The notes below the pieces were generated by a model. The model saw only the letters and a program-made list of their open reading frames with translations. It was not told the DNA's origin and made no database searches. The position numbers were made by a program, and so were the translations under genes. A DNA stretch of 64,000 nt from positions 15,948,527 through 16,012,526 of the forward strand of contig NC_080053.1 of NCBI RefSeq assembly GCF_026212465.1, in the 5' to 3' direction. This document shows positions 32,576 through 47,345 of the stretch, one piece after another. Each line of letters opens with the position of its first letter. The first letter of the stretch is position 1. The DNA comes from Amaranthus tricolor (Eukaryota > Streptophyta > Magnoliopsida > Caryophyllales > Amaranthaceae).

Positions 32576-33617
32576 TTTAATTAAAAACCCGCCAGTTTCT
32601 TTTTTCACAAACCCTTCACAAATACGTACACTTTGCTTTGTTCTCTCAAACGAACCCATTGAAAAAACGCTTCATCTTCATCTTCATTTGCTTCGTTCCT
32701 CTTCTTCATCTTCACAAACGTATAAGATTAAGCATCAAGATTTGTGTTCGTTTCTTGTGTTCATCTTCATTTTCACAAAACCAGAAATCAAACTTCTTAT
32801 TCACAAACGTAAATCCTTGCTGCTGTTCTTCTACTGTGTTCTTGTTCATCATCATTCTTCAAAACCGTTTGAAACCAAAGGCATTTGGTTTTGTTCATCT
32901 TCAAAACTCAGGAATTAAGGTATTATTTCTCTTTTTAATTTCAATACATACGAAAAACCTTAAAAATGTGGTTTGTTATCTACTGCATATGAAAAATCTT
33001 CAAAACTTAAAGGTCTTGTTCATCTAATACTGCTTTAAAAATCTACTGCATACGAATTATTATTATATTTCTCTTTTTAATGTGCTTTGCGTACGAATTA
33101 TTCTTCTACTGCATACGAATTATTCTTCTACACTGCATACGAATTATGAAAATTAGTGCTAATTAATTTTTTTTTTCTTTGTAGATTATTACATAACCCA
33201 CGAAATCAAGGTAATTTCTATTTGTTTTGTAAATTTGCAAGTTTATGTTTTTATTGTTTCACTTGTAATTTAGTAATTTAGTTAAAAATGTGGTTTGTTA
33301 ATTAATTATTTGCATATTTAGTAATTATTTGTGAATGTGGTTTGTATGTGGTTTGTTAATTATTTGCATATTTTGTTAAAAATGTGGTTTGTTGTTATAC
33401 TTGTCTTTAATTATTAGAATTAGAATACTTATATTTCTAAGGTTAAATGATTTAATTTTATTATTTATATTTTGAATGTTATATTTCTAAGGTTATACAA
33501 TGTTAATTATTCAAAGTATATATTTTTAGGGTTAAATATGTTTGTTATAAATAAGTATATATGTTTTAAAAGTTGTGTATTAATTTTGTTTTGAATCAAT
33601 TAATCACACTAATTAGG

Positions 33618-35801
33618 ATGACAAAAGATCGTTCTTGGATGTATGGAAGCATTGAATCGTCGAAATTTATTGATGGCGTATTACAATTTTGTAGTATTGC
33701 GGTTGAACATCAAGTTAGGACGGGGGGAGTTGGTTTTTATTGCCCATGTGTCAGTTGTGGCAATGTATCAAAGGTAGATAGTGTTGATATTCTTAGGGAG
33801 CACATACTTCGTCGTGGGTTTAGGCTTCAATATCATGTTTGGGTTTGGCATGGTGAGGAGGGAGTTTACAAAGAGAAAAGTGTTGTTGAGGACGTCAATA
33901 ATGTGGCCGATGTCAATGAGGATGTAGTAGATCACGTTGATGGGTATGAGACAGATGAAGAGAATGTCGATGAGGATGTGGATCGTGTTGATGAGATGAT
34001 GGAGGGAGTCGAGGATGAGTTAGGAAAACGTCCTCGTGTTTTTGACTTGTTGATAGAGGCTTCTCAAAAGCCTTTGTACCCTGGATGTACAAAGTTCATC
34101 AAACTAACAGCAGTGTTGACAATTTTCAACATTAAGTCAAAGTTCAATTGGAGTGATGCTAGTTTCACAATGTTATTAGAAGCGTTCGGTGAGATGCTTC
34201 CTGAGGGAAATGAACTTCCAAAGTAGACATATTATGCCAAAAAGCTCATGTATCCTTTCGGCTTAGAGTACCAGAAGATTCATGCGTGTCCGAATGATTG
34301 TGTGTTGTATCGGAATGAAAACGAGAACTTAGAAGAGTGTCCTAGGTGTGGGTTATCGCGCTACAAGCGTAAAGGGGCTCGGGATGCTAAAGGGCCCCCG
34401 GCTAAGGTATTGCGGTATCTTCCAATAATACCTAGATTCAAGCGCTTGTTTTATATAAAGAAAGATGCGTTAAATTTGAGGTGGCATGCAGATAGGGTGA
34501 AGAAAGGTCACTTGCTCACACATCCATCTGATTCTCCAGAGTGGAAGAGTATTGATAGGTTGCATAAGACTTTTGGGGATGAGGTTCGTAATTTAAGGCT
34601 CGGACTATGTACGGATGCAATGAACCCATTTGGCAATCTTATTTCTCAACATAGTACTTGGCCGGTACTTTTAGTGATCTATAATTTGCCACCTTGGTTG
34701 TGTATGAAGCGTAAATACATAATGCTTTCGCTTCTTATCTCGGGTCCTAAACAACCTGGCAATGACATAGATGTGTATCTTGCACCTCTCATTGAGGATT
34801 TGAGAAAGATGTGGGATGAAGGCGTTTCAGTGTTTGATGCATATGCTAATGAGGAGTTCACCTTGCGTGGAATGCTTTTATGCACCGTTAATGATTTTTC
34901 GGCATATGGCAACTTATCGGGGTATAAGAACAAAGGGAAGAAAGCATGCCCAATATGTATCGATGACATGGAATCCACGTGGATTCCTAAGTGCAAACAC
35001 GTATTCATGCACCATCGAAAGTTCTTCCCACGAGACCACATCGTAACAAGAAGAAGTTGTTCAACAGGAAGGTTGAGGATCGTGTAGCTCGTCGACCGTT
35101 GACCGGTTATGAGGTTTATGAACAGGTTAAGGGAGTTGAGAGTGTATTTGGTAAAACGGGGCAAGTGCAAGGGGGTGAAGACTGATTATGGAAAAAAGAA
35201 TCAATCTTTTGGAAGCTTCCATATTGGAGAGATCTACAGGTTAGGCATTGTCTTGACGTTATGCATATAGAGAAAAATGTATGAGGGTCAAGACAAGAAG
35301 TCATCGTATCTACAGAATAGTGGAGTTTCTATTTTGGCGTCATCTACATTTTACGCGAGTGCGAAGGATCAAGCGCCGGTTGATGCTAAATTGGTATACT
35401 ATGGGCGGGTACATGAAATATGGGAGCTTAACTACTCTACTTTCAATATTGGTCTTTTCAAATGTAAGTGGGTAGATAATAATCGACGATGCATAAAAAA
35501 TGACGACCCTTGTGGATTCACTCTTATAGACTTAGTTCGTTTGCGTGATAGTGAGGAGCCATTCATACTAGCCACACAAGCCAAGAAAGTATTCTACATT
35601 GTATACCCGTCTGATAAAAAATGGTTTATTGTTGTACCGGGAAAAAGAAGCATCCTTGGTATAGGTGATGTTGAGGATGAGGAAGAATATGAAACTTTTG
35701 AAGACTCCCCTCCCTTTATCAATCCAAAATCAGTGGATCAAGATGATGTAGATGTTGGTTATATGCGTGTAGATCACACGGAAGGAATACATTTGAATTA
35801 A
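33618..35801 (+). pseudogene. CACTA TNP2-type transposase (broken)
   Basis: From the ATG at 33618: transposase-associated domain (RSWMYG, CPCVSCGN, LRRGFRLQYHVWVWHGE), then Transposase_21 (ACPNDCVLYRNE, CPRCGLSRYK, AFPRDH region) and, from about 35290, a DUF4216-like end (VYYGRVHEIWELNYSTFNIG). Damage: an in-frame TAG at 34224-34226; a frameshift at about 35037; another interruption near 35185; and a large internal deletion joining the HIEKNV motif at about 35275 to the DUF4216 part, which removes the middle of the transposase. TNP2 is the catalytic protein that cuts CACTA ends. This copy cannot make it. Confidence 0.9.
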
Positions 35802-38800
35802 GTGATTCACAAGGTATGAATTTAAAGCTTTTAAAAGTTTTTTTGGCACTTGGTTTGTTTTGCATGAAACTTAGCTTATGTTCTTAGTCATATTCTTAAT
35901 ATTACTTAATGTAAATCATAGTCATATTCTTAATATTACTTAGCTTATGTTCTAATATATTTCTATTCACTCTTTTAGGTACTGATATACAATGCATCTA
36001 TTCAGAGACGAAATTGTCTCCGAGATTGAGACCTCGGATAATGAGCATCGTAGTTATGACAGTGAAGAGGACCAAATTGTGAGATACGAGCGTATGGCTG
36101 AAGACGCTCCACCAATTGACAATGATTTTGAGACTGAAGAGGCCCCACCAATGGATGCTTCCACTACCAGTAAGAAAAAAAAAGGGCGAGGTCCTACGAA
36201 AAACCTCAAAGTCACAGAACCCATGCATTTGGAATACAATGCATTGGGTCAACCCTGCGGAAAATGGCGTAGGCAATATGGAAAATAAGTGGGCCTATGT
36301 ATCCGCAATATTTCCATATTGCACGCATGGAACGAGGTTCCAGAGGGTTTGAAGAACTCTCTATGAAATGATACTGTGGTAAGTAACTTTACTATTTTTA
36401 CTCATTTAGTTTCATTTTAAATTAATTTAATTGACAGTAATAAATATAAATTTTTTTTGTAGAATCTTTTCCACATCGAGAGCGATGAGGACAAGAAGAA
36501 TGTGTTTCTTTCAGCTGTTGCTGAAAGATTCAGAGATTTCAAATCCAAGCTAGTAACTGGTTGGATTACGAAGAGGAGTGCCCGTACGACCAAAAAGTTC
36601 AAAACGGAAAACGAAGGTGGAGAGCAATCACCTTCGAAGATGCCCTACAAAATATCGGGTCACATATCAAAGAGGGATTGGGAGGCCTTTGTTGCCAAAA
36701 GAACAACTCCCATAGAAGTTGTAAGTATTTCATATTATATTATAGTTTACCAATTTGAATTCACTTTTTTTGCTTCAGCATTAAACTAATACATGACATT
36801 CGATTTCTATTGATTAATTAGGAAAAGCGTGGTAAAGCTTCTGATTCTGCAAGCAAATGGAAGTTTTACCATCGCTTGGGCCAGAAAACGTACGATGAGG
36901 TCCGAAAAGAGTGGGTGGATGCGGGTTTATACCCCAATCAAAGTTCATCCACGCCCTCATCTACGACTACCTCCGCATCCGTGAATACTCCTGCTGGAGA
37001 TCGGGTGCTTGATTGGTATTGCGGGCTTCATTCCCGAGATGCAAGTGGTAAATTTACCATTAATGATCCGGGAATGAAGAAGGTTGCTGATGCTGTGGTG
37101 AGTTTTGAAATTATTAAGTATATTCTTGATTTGTTTTGTACTCTTTGGCTTTGATGTACTTATACTAATTGCTATATATGTCACTTTTTATTTGAACAGA
37201 TGGGCTGGAAGGAAAAAGAAGCTACGGGGGAGTTCACCCCAAGAGGCAATGTTGACGCATTGCATATGGTCTTAGGGAAAGACCACAGTGGGCGGGTAGT
37301 CGGAAAAGGAGGCGTCCGCGTGGGGTTACAGAAGGCATTCGGCAAAGAGTGTGTTGCTATTCAATCCCGAACGGCGCTGCGGGATGAAGTAGCAACCCTC
37401 CGAGCGGAGATTACGAAGGACGTTCTCACCAAGCTGGCCGTCGTGTTGCAGAAGATGGGAGCACCCGTTGTTGACTTGGCAAACCTGATTGTCGAGGATC
37501 AGGAAAGTCAACATGGGGATCCTAACGCTTCGGTCGAGCCAACACCCGAGCCCATTACCCCCGTAGCACCCCAGCCTATTACTAATACCCCTAAAGGGGA
37601 AAACCCCACACCGGAGAACATAAACTCCGTTGCTCAAAATCCGGAGCCAGTGCTACAGGTACATAGTTTTTAAATATATAAGCACTTATTAATTTAAATT
37701 GCAACACGTTTTAATATTTTATTATGATGCTTATTATACTAAACAACACAATTTTCAGGAGGCGACTCCTTGTTCTCATTTGCTGCCTCAGTTAGGCGTT
37801 GCTAGTAATGGCGACTTAACTGAGGTTGCATATGGTGTGGCCCAGCCAAACAAAGAGGGCCAAACAGTGCATTCAATGCCTGTTACAAGTGGCCACATCA
37901 ACGTGGCCGTGGAAACTATTGTAAAGGGGTTTGAAGATTTCTCACTCCCGGTTCCAATGCCAACATGGAGCCTTGAGAAACTATCAGACGCACTAGGTAG
38001 TTTCGTCACATGGTCATATGCTTGGGTCCGATTCACTAACATGGTAAGAATCATTTGTACCTTATTTATTTTTATTTTTTTAATTGCATGCTTACACTAA
38101 TTTAATTGTAAAAATTGAAATAGCAAAAGAGTCCAAAGGGATCTTGGAGAGAGGTCGGTTCCTCAGCAAAGGTGTCGAATGGGTCAAAGTCGATGCCAAG
38201 CACTCCAATTTTGACTGATGAGGAGCTAAAAGATCTCTCTCAATATTGTAAATGGCTGCACACTTGTGCATCTCGCATAACTGAGGAGGACCCAATCATT
38301 CTGAACCTGCTGAAGGAGCAATACTGCTTTTTAGAGAACCCGTTTGTAATTATTGATCCTAGTGACATCGGGCAATTTTTGAGAGGAGAGATGCTGAACG
38401 TAGCTCTTTTCCATGTCTACATGAGGTGATGTTCATTGTTGTTTAATTGTTTAAATAACCGAATTACTAACAAAATTTTCTTATTTGTGAGTTTAGTGCG
38501 GCTAACGAGGAGCTAAATTCTTGCGAACCTCCAATAAAAGATGGATGGTTTTGTCTAGAGTCGATTTCGGGTAGTAAATGTGTAAATGATCCAGATGACG
38601 TCAAAGCATACATTGAGACTTCTTTGACTAATTCCCTTGGATCTAAACACACGTTCATTTTGGCTCCATATGTGAAAGAGTAAGTTTTATTTTTGAAATT
38701 GAACTTATCTTTTGATTTTTAAAGTCACCTAATCTCTAATTTGTTGATTTTAAATTTACGTTTGTAGTTTGCATTGGATACTTTTGGTCATATGTCCTTT

Positions 38801-38927
38801 AACGAACACTGTGCATGTCTTCGACTCATTACAAAAACCTCAAAGCCCGCCTCGCAACACAAAATTCAAAGCGTTGTTGAATGCGTACGTAATATTAATT
38901 ATTTTACCAATTTGATTTAATTAAGTG

Positions 38928-39046
<119 letters not shown>

Positions 39047-39149
39047 GTATTACTTTTCCCATGCGTTTCAACACACTGAAAAAAGTGCGTGAACAAATGG
39101 GAACTACATCCAGAGCCACATTTCCAAAATGGACAGCAATAAAGGTACA

Positions 39150-39705
39150 CAAATTTGATTTTATGCGTTTTTAAGCGTTTTTGGCACTTTTGCGCATAAA
39201 GTAGCTCAAACTTGGTTTGTATTGCACGAAACTTGGCACGCAACACTATTTGGTATATATTATTGTGTTGAAGTGGTTAGAATTGAAAATCATAGTCATA
39301 TGCTAGAAATTACGTGTTAAGTTGCGATTTTAAGGGTTTTTAAGCGTTTTTGGAACATTTGCGCATATAGTAGCTCAAACTTGGTTTGTTTTGTACGAAA
39401 CTTGGCACACAACACTATTTGGTATATATTATTGTGTTGAAGTGGTTAGAATTGAAAATCATTGTCATATGCTATAAATTACGTGCTAAGTTGCGATTTT
39501 AAGGGTTTCTAACCGTTTTGGCACGTTTGCGCATAAAGTAGCTCAAACTTGGTTTTTTTTGCACGAAACTTGGCACACAACACTATTTGGTATATATTAT
39601 TGTGTTGAAGTGGTTAAAATTGAAAATCATAGTCATATGCTAGAAATTACGTGTTAAGTTGCGATTTTAAGGGTTTTAAACCGTTTTTGGCACTTTCGCT
39701 CGTGA
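39150..39705 (+). repeat. ~168-bp tandem repeat, left block
   Basis: Three to four copies of a unit containing GTTGCGATTTTAAGGG, TTGGCACGTTTGCGCATAAAG and TTGTGTTGAAGTGGTTAG. The recurring GTTGCGATTTTAAGGG falls at about 39322, 39491 and 39658, which gives a period of 167-169 bp. The block is cut on its right by the insertions that start near 39706. Confidence 0.9.
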
Positions 39706-41655
39706 ATTTGAGAAATGGAACTGAATTAATCAATGTTGGATACATTTACACGAGGCCTAGTGTAACATCTCGGAATAACTCGGATCGTTTGAAAAGAGAA
39801 GACGAAAAATTAAATCTACTTATTACAACTTGAGAACGAAATCGCCTCATCTTATCAAGACTTTTGTATCCTTAACGATTTATTTCTCCAAGGGACAATC
39901 CTCACTCCCCAGACCTGCAACTTAACTCACTGCTAGTCATTGCCCAGAAAGGAAACAACATCATCGCAGGGTCATTAAGACCAAAAGTACACGTCAGCAA
40001 ACGTCGCATACCAATTGATTAAATACAACAAGAGGAAGATTTAATAGCTGTCGATTTCAGAAAATACGCTTCGATCACGCTAACTAAGAATAATCGATTT
40101 CATGTAAAGGTTAGTCAGCCATACTACTGCACTATCCAGCCATACTGCCGGTACAACTCCAATCGCCATAAGTGAGACATTACATTAGGGGAAGCTAACC
40201 CCTAAGCAAGTCTCTACCATAGACACTCGCCTTACTTCGGTGCCTATGGTTAAGTATGCATACCCCCGCGGTGGCTCATAATGCCCCCATATACCGCGAG
40301 TAATTCATTTCCACCAATTGACGTCATACTACGTCCACTTTAAGGTTAGTGAGGTCATACTACCTCTGCTTATCAAATCAATGTATCAAAATTATTTATT
40401 CGGAAAGATAACAATATTCATACTATATATCCATACTTTACTTTTGTTTACCATTATTATATGATACATCGGACTAAATGCAAACTTCGCTGCGTGTACA
40501 TACCTTAAGCAAGATAACCAACTCTCAAGCGTCCTATTCAATTCCCGGTCACGAATCGACTTCCTACAAGGTTCAATCGTATTCGGGAAATAAGCACACA
40601 TACACACTTTCCTCAAATCAACCATAACACACACATACAATTACAACCACACCTAGAATACCACACACATCATGAACATCCATCACATACTATAACATGG
40701 TAAACGCACAAAACAGGACAGCATACATAATCTGTCCAGAAACTCAATTTAAAACTGTCAAACTGAAAATCCGACTTCACCGTTGCGTCCGGAAGGCGTC
40801 AAAACCCCCGGTTACCAATTTTCATAATTCATAATGTACTCTAAGTATTTTTAACCTATTTTCAAGCCAAAAAGTGTCCCAAAAACAAATTTTTTTAACA
40901 TTTTTCTAACCCTACGGGATTCACCAACATTTCATCAACAAATGAATTCCAAATGGTACATTGCCTATTAAATATCAATGACCAAATTTATATAATTCTT
41001 ATGAACCATCTTTGAGATTAAATTCATTGTTCAACAATAATTTCTTTAACCACACACATTTTTTTTACATGAACATTCATTTTTATATATAAATTTCAAA
41101 ATCACCCATCACACAAACCAATTCTATTCTTCACATATATGCATATCTAAAAACTCTAAAAAGAAACATTCTTCATCAATTTAGATAGAAAAATACATCC
41201 CAAAATCATACATGAAATTTTAAATTCTTAAATTAAACATGAATTCTAAGATAAAACATATAATAATCATAGAATTTTAAATTAAAACTTAAGAATCAAC
41301 ATAGATTAAGAATTACACTTACAATTGTAAAGGAAAACACCTAATGATCAAGTGTAATGGAGTTAGGAATGTGGATTAGGAGGAATTTTGAAAGGATATG
41401 TTTTTTTTTTGTCCTTGGAAACTTTAGAAATGAAAGGATGTCAAAATCAAAATGATTAAGGAATTAAGAAGGGTTAATTATATGGGATTAATGCCTTGAT
41501 CCTTCATTACCCTAAGGGAGTTACAAGCTCCACCAAGAGTCCCTCCTATTTTCTTTTTTTTTTTGAAAATAAAAGATGGGTTAAGGAAAAGTTTGGGCCC
41601 AAATAATTCTAATTGCCAAAAAGGATTGTAAATCTCATGACCAAGCCCAATAATA

Positions 41656-41882
<227 letters not shown>

Positions 41883-41895
41883 GGCATGGCCACGG

Positions 41896-42250
41896 GGCGG
41901 GTTACCCGGAACCGAACCGGTCCCGAACCGCTTGGAACCGGAACCGGAACCGGAACCGTTTGCGACAGGTTCCGAACCGCCCCGAACCGCGAAACCGTGA
42001 AACCGCCGGAAAAAAGTCGCCGGAACCGTGAAACCGCCGGAAAAAACCGTCGTGAACCGGGCCAAAAAACCCGCGGGTTGGAACCGGAACCGGTCCGGGA
42101 GAACCGGTCCAACGGTTCCATGGAACCGGTTCTGGAACCGGAACCGGGACCGGTCCGGTTGAACCGGCTCAACGGTTCCATGGAACTGGAACCGGAACCG
42201 GAACCGGGACCGGTCCGGTTGAACCGGCCCACCGGTTCCATAGAACCGTT
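41896..42250 (+). repeat. Left subterminal GGAACCGG array of the hAT
   Basis: About 350 bases packed with GGAACC, ACCGGAACC and GAACCGGTCC words, many palindromic (ACCGGT). Includes a near-duplicate of about 65 bp at 42113-42180 and 42181-42245. This is the expected location of transposase-binding sites. Confidence 0.85.
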
Positions 42251-42503
42251 GAGCCAAACTAGCCGTTAGAGAGCCGTTAGAGAGCCGTTGGAATCCATCC
42301 TATAAATACTCATCACTTTCAATCATTTTCATTCACAACTCATCTCTTCTCCTACTCTCTCTACTTAATTCTTTAATTACGCAATTATTCTCTTAATTAC
42401 ATAATTAGTCTTCTAATTATTTCTTAATTTAGTTAGTTACATAATTAATCATTTATTTATTTCTTAATTCTATATTTCTATTTTTACTTCTATACTATCA
42501 ATC

Positions 42504-45136
42504 ATGTCTTCATTTTTGAAAAGAGCCACAAAAAAAGTTACTAAAGTGGCAAAATCATTAGGAGGTTCCAGTTCCTCCAAAAGAAAGGCCACTTCTACTC
42601 CGTCGGTATCAACAACACCCTCCATTAGTAATTATAATTATGAACCTAATTATCCGGAAGGGTACGACCCGGAGTTACATCAATATGCAGAAGAAGTGGA
42701 AAAAGATATACAAATTGAAGAAGAAGAAGAACAAGAAGAAGAACCAACGACCCCAATTGGGGTACATATATCTCGACAGTCATCAACAAGATCAGATGAA
42801 GAACAAGGAGAACAACAACAACAAAGACAAGCTCGTGGTAAACGAGTCAATTTCCAAACTATCGGTTAGTTTTATAATTTTATTCTTCAAATTAATTAAA
42901 CTTTAAATTATTTATTTATTTAATTATAGTTTTATAATTTTAAATTATTTATTTAGATGAAGATGAACCAGTAAGACAACCTTTTCCGGCAATGCCACCT
43001 TCTAGTGGTAGAGCTGTTTCACATGTGTGGTCGTATTTCACAAAAGAACCAACCGAGAATCCAGATATGTTCCTATGCACTTGTCAAATTTGTGAAAGTC
43101 AAGGAGTAAAGCCCTTAGTTTCATACAATTTCGCCAGAGGTAAATACTTTTTAAGTTTTTTATACATACATAATACATTCATACATTATATATTCATATT
43201 TTATAAACATTTATTTATTGTGTTTTGTGAATACGTGTTAGGTGGTGGAACGGGATCTTTTAACAAACATTTGGCAAAGAAGCATGGAATCACAAAAGAA
43301 ACTCATGCATCAAGCGGCAACGGGACCACAAGTGGAAGCCGACAGACACAATGGGACATTCCCAACACAGGTATGCCTTTTAGATATAATCGTAATGACA
43401 TGATTGATGAATTTTCTAGGTATGTAATTTGCGATGAATTGCCTTTTAACCACGGTGAAAGTAGGGCATATGAGCGTCTCACTAGACAACAATTGCAACC
43501 ACAATTTAGAGCAATCCCTAGGAACACTCTTAAAAGACGAACAATTAAATTATACGAATCAATGCGCTATGACCTAGTTGAAATGTTTAAATCGTTTAAT
43601 GGTAGGGTTAGCATAACAACTGACATATGGTCTGCTCCCCCACATTTAGAATCTTATATGTGTGTAACAGCACACTGGATAGATCAAAATTGGATTATTC
43701 AAAAAAGAATAATTGCTTTTGAGACTATGCCAGAAAGACACACCGGCGAAAACATAAAATATAGATTAATAGAGATATGTAGGGAATGGAACTTATTAGA
43801 TAAAATATTTTGTTGTTCAACAGATAATGCAACCGCAAACATAAAATGTATAGAACTTTTATTTAACGAACCCGCCTTTAGTTTAATCCTTGGGGGTAGC
43901 TTATTACACATACGTTGTTGTGCGCACATAGTTAACTTATCTTGTCAAGTAGGTATAAAACAATTAAGTGAATTATTAGAACCAATTAGGGATATAGTAA
44001 AATGGCTTAGGATCGGAAAGATTAAAAGAAGATATAAACAATTATGTGACCAATACCAACTTAAAAAAGTGTATTGGTCATTAGATACTCCTACACGTTG
44101 GGGGTCAACGAACGATTTATTAAGAAAGGCGATTGCTTATCGCCCAGTAATAACACAACTATATAGTGAGTGTACAGATAGTTTCATAGCTGATGAAACT
44201 TGGGAATTAGCAATAGGTGTACATAACATATTAGAAGCGTATGACCACGCGACTAAGATTTTTTCTTATGTTTATGAACCGAACGTTCACTTAGTAATAA
44301 GTGAATGTATTACTATTTTTTATCACCTGCTTAAACATAAACAAGAAGATACTAACCCACAATTAAGGCCGATTCTTGCTGAAATGATGGAAAAATGGAA
44401 ATCATATTTTACCGATTTTCCTTACATTTATGGAATCGCAACCATTTTGGACCCACGTTTTAAAACCGAGGTCCTAACAAAAGTAATAGGATTTTATTAT
44501 CAAGCGTTAGATCGCCCGTCTTCCGATGTAGCTTATTATGTCGGAACATGTAAAAAATATTTAGCTGAACTGTATGAATTTTACGCTAGTGTATATAACC
44601 CGAAACGCGATATGTCTAGGCGTGCTAGCGTTTCGGCTCGTCCCTCTTTCTATAATTCAGTAATTGCTAACATAATGACGCAAGATGATAGTTTTGTAGG
44701 ATCTTCTTCTTCCTCGACCACATTTTTAGAACTAGATAGTTATCTAAAACACCACTTTGAAATAGACCCAAGTGTCTATAATATTTTGGAGTGGTGGAAA
44801 GAAAAATCTTTTAAATTTCCCATTTTATCGAGAATTGCAAAGGATATCCTTGCAATTCCCGCGTCCACTATTGCGTCGGAGTCTGCTTTTAGTGCAGGTA
44901 GAAGAGTTCTGGATGAAAAGCGATCTCGTCTTGCTCCACATAGTATTCAAATATGTGTTTGCAAGAAAGATTGGGACCAAGCGGAGATACGAACACAAGG
45001 ACTAAGGAACGATGATGATCAAGACGACGATGATGATCCATGGATGATGATGGATACAACTTCATCATCGTCAGGAGGAGAGTCAGCGGAAGCATCTAAT
45101 CAATATCAACCACATGATGATGACGAAGACGAATAG
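42504..45136 (+). CDS. hAT transposase, 3 exons, 812 residues
   Basis: Exons 42504-42864, 42957-43139 and 43242-45136 join in frame. The second intron (102 bp) happens to be open, but the spliced form restores the zinc finger spacing. Order: Lys/Ser-rich N-terminus and acidic stretch; BED zinc finger (HVWSYFTKE, CTCQIC, then HLAKKH); RNase H-like catalytic core with the aspartates in TTDIWS and STDNATAN, CAHIVNL and TPTRWGST; C-terminal hAT dimerisation region with PASTIASESAFSAGRRV, which contains the catalytic Glu. The three acidic residues are present. The enzyme excises and reinserts DNA flanked by its termini. No nonsense codon or frameshift was found. Family length is usual (about 700-850). 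Confidence 0.92.
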
Positions 45137-45489
45137 GATCAATCCGACAAGCGACAACGATGAATCAACACTCAACAACTATAAATAAAAGGTATGACAA
45201 AGAACTACGTGGGCTTTGATTCCTTCGGGATACGTAGGCAGCTTAGTATTCATTTGGGTACTAGGTTCAAGTCCATTTTCTCCCTCTTTTTTTATTAATC
45301 ATCTTTATCGACATTATCATTGATTCGTTTCTTATTAATTAATTTTTTTCCATTCATTTTAGTAAATATTTCAATAACGATGACAACTTGACATGCAATG
45401 AATTTCGCTAATAATCAAGTAATCATCAAAGGTACGTCCGCGATATTATAGTATTTTTTTATTATACAAAAATTTAAAGAAAAAATTAA

Positions 45490-45685
45490 AATGGAACCGA
45501 TGGTCCGACCCGCCCGTCCCGTGAGTTGGAACCGCCGGAACCGCCTCATGAACCGTTAAGGAACCGTTTGGAACCGCCCGGAACCGGAACCGGAACCGGA
45601 ACCGTTCGCGACAGGTTCCAAATGGAACCGGAACCGGGTGGAACCGGAACCGGATGGAACCGGAACGGAACCGGACCAACCCGGA
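45490..45685 (+). repeat. Right subterminal GGAACCGG array of the hAT
   Basis: About 200 bases of GGAACCG and CCGGAACCGGAACC words mirroring the left array. CGCGACAGGTTCC near 45607 also occurs near the left end at about 41961. Confidence 0.85.
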
Positions 45686-45698
45686 CCGTGGCCATGCC

Positions 45699-45900
<202 letters not shown>

Positions 45901-45963
45901 CTAGTAAATTATTAAATATATTGGGGAAAAAAAATCGGGAAAATAACGGGGTGTTACACCTAG

Positions 45964-46625
45964 AGTCTTATTTATAGATTTCTATACTCTAACGGCTAAA
46001 AACAACCACGTGCAAAACATTTGAACACTTAAAAACATAACAGACAACTAAAATACTCTACAATGCCTTCAAACTAAAACTGGCGACTGGGTGACCTTGG
46101 GCTCACTTTTTGAATGACTTCCCATGCTTGGAAATGGACACTTAGAGTCTTGATGGAAAGATCCTTGTATGAAGATTCCATTTCTACTGTAGCTCAGGTC
46201 CTGGGTGCACAGGTTTGGTCTCCACGTGTCGCGCAAGGTGGCATGGTCGCAAGTTGTGCTGCTGTGCTGTTCTGATTAGAATCAGCAACTGGGTTCCCTT
46301 GTGCTTGTGTTCTAGGCGATTGTATGCACTACCAGCATGGCTCTTGGAACTTTATGGCTAGGCCTATGTATAGAGATGACGTCCCCATGATTGGTTAGGC
46401 CCAGATCTCCATGGTCAAGGCTTGGGTCATGCTGCAAGGTGGGCTGGTCAGCGGGCTGGGCTGTTGCTGCTGCTGTTGTGTTCTGTTCCTCTGCAGCTGC
46501 TGTCTTCTATTCTTTTTTATTACACAAGTGTGGCTCTCCTTATATAGAGCTCTCAACTAACATAATGGCTATATTAGCACACGCCTAATTAAAATGCACG
46601 TGCTATTACATGGGCACTTAAAACA
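45964..46625 (-). repeat. Rearranged Copia-type LTR fragments
   Basis: On the minus strand this region shares two blocks with the solo LTR at 14825: GAGCTCTATATAAGGAGAGC (46530-46549) and a block containing CACGTGGAGACCAAACCTG (about 46212-46230). The order of these blocks is reversed compared with 14825-15645, so this is not one intact LTR. The 50 bases at 39706-39755 are probably the other side of the same insertion, split by the Gypsy LTR. Confidence 0.6.
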
Positions 46626-46640
46626 TAAACAAAAACTCAT

Positions 46641-47345
46641 AGTTGCGATTTTAAGGGTTTTTAATCGTTTTTGGCATGTTTGTGCATAAAGTAGCTCAAA
46701 CTTGGTTTGTTTTGCATGAAACTTGGCAAACAACAATATTTGGTAGATATTATTGTGTTGAAGTGGTTAGAATTGAAAATCATTGTTATATGCTAGAAAT
46801 TACGTGTTAAGTTGCGATTTTAAGGGTTTTTAAGCGTTTTTGGCACGTTTGCGCATAAAGTAGCTCAAACTTGGTTTGTTTTGCACGAAACTTGGCACAC
46901 AACAATATTATTAGATATTATTGTGTTGAAGTGGTTAGAATTGAAAATCATTGTCATATGCTAGAAATTACGTGTTAAGTTGCGATTTTAAGGGTTTTTA
47001 ACCGTTTTTGGCACGTTTGCGCATAAAGTAGCTCAAACTTGGTTTGATTTGCACGAAACTTGGCACACAACACTATTTGGTATATATTATTGTGTTGAAG
47101 TGGTTAGAATTGAAAAATCATTGTCATATGCTAGAAATTACGTGTTAAGTTGAGATTTTAAGGGTTTTTAAGCGTTTTTGGCACTTTTGCGTATAAAGTA
47201 GCTCAAACTTGATTTGTTTTGCACGAAACTTGGAACACAACACTATTTGGTCTATATTATTGCGTTGAAGTTGTTAGAATTGAAAATCATAGTCGTATGC
47301 TAGAAATTACGTATTAAGTTGCGATTTTATGCGTTTTTATGCTTC
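46641..47345 (+). repeat. ~168-bp tandem repeat, right block
   Basis: Continuation of the array at 39150-39705. The GTTGCGATTTTAAGGG word occurs at about 46641, 46811, 46978, 47147 (as GTTGAGATTTT) and 47315, a spacing of 167-170 bp. It ends just before the exon at 47374. Confidence 0.9.
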
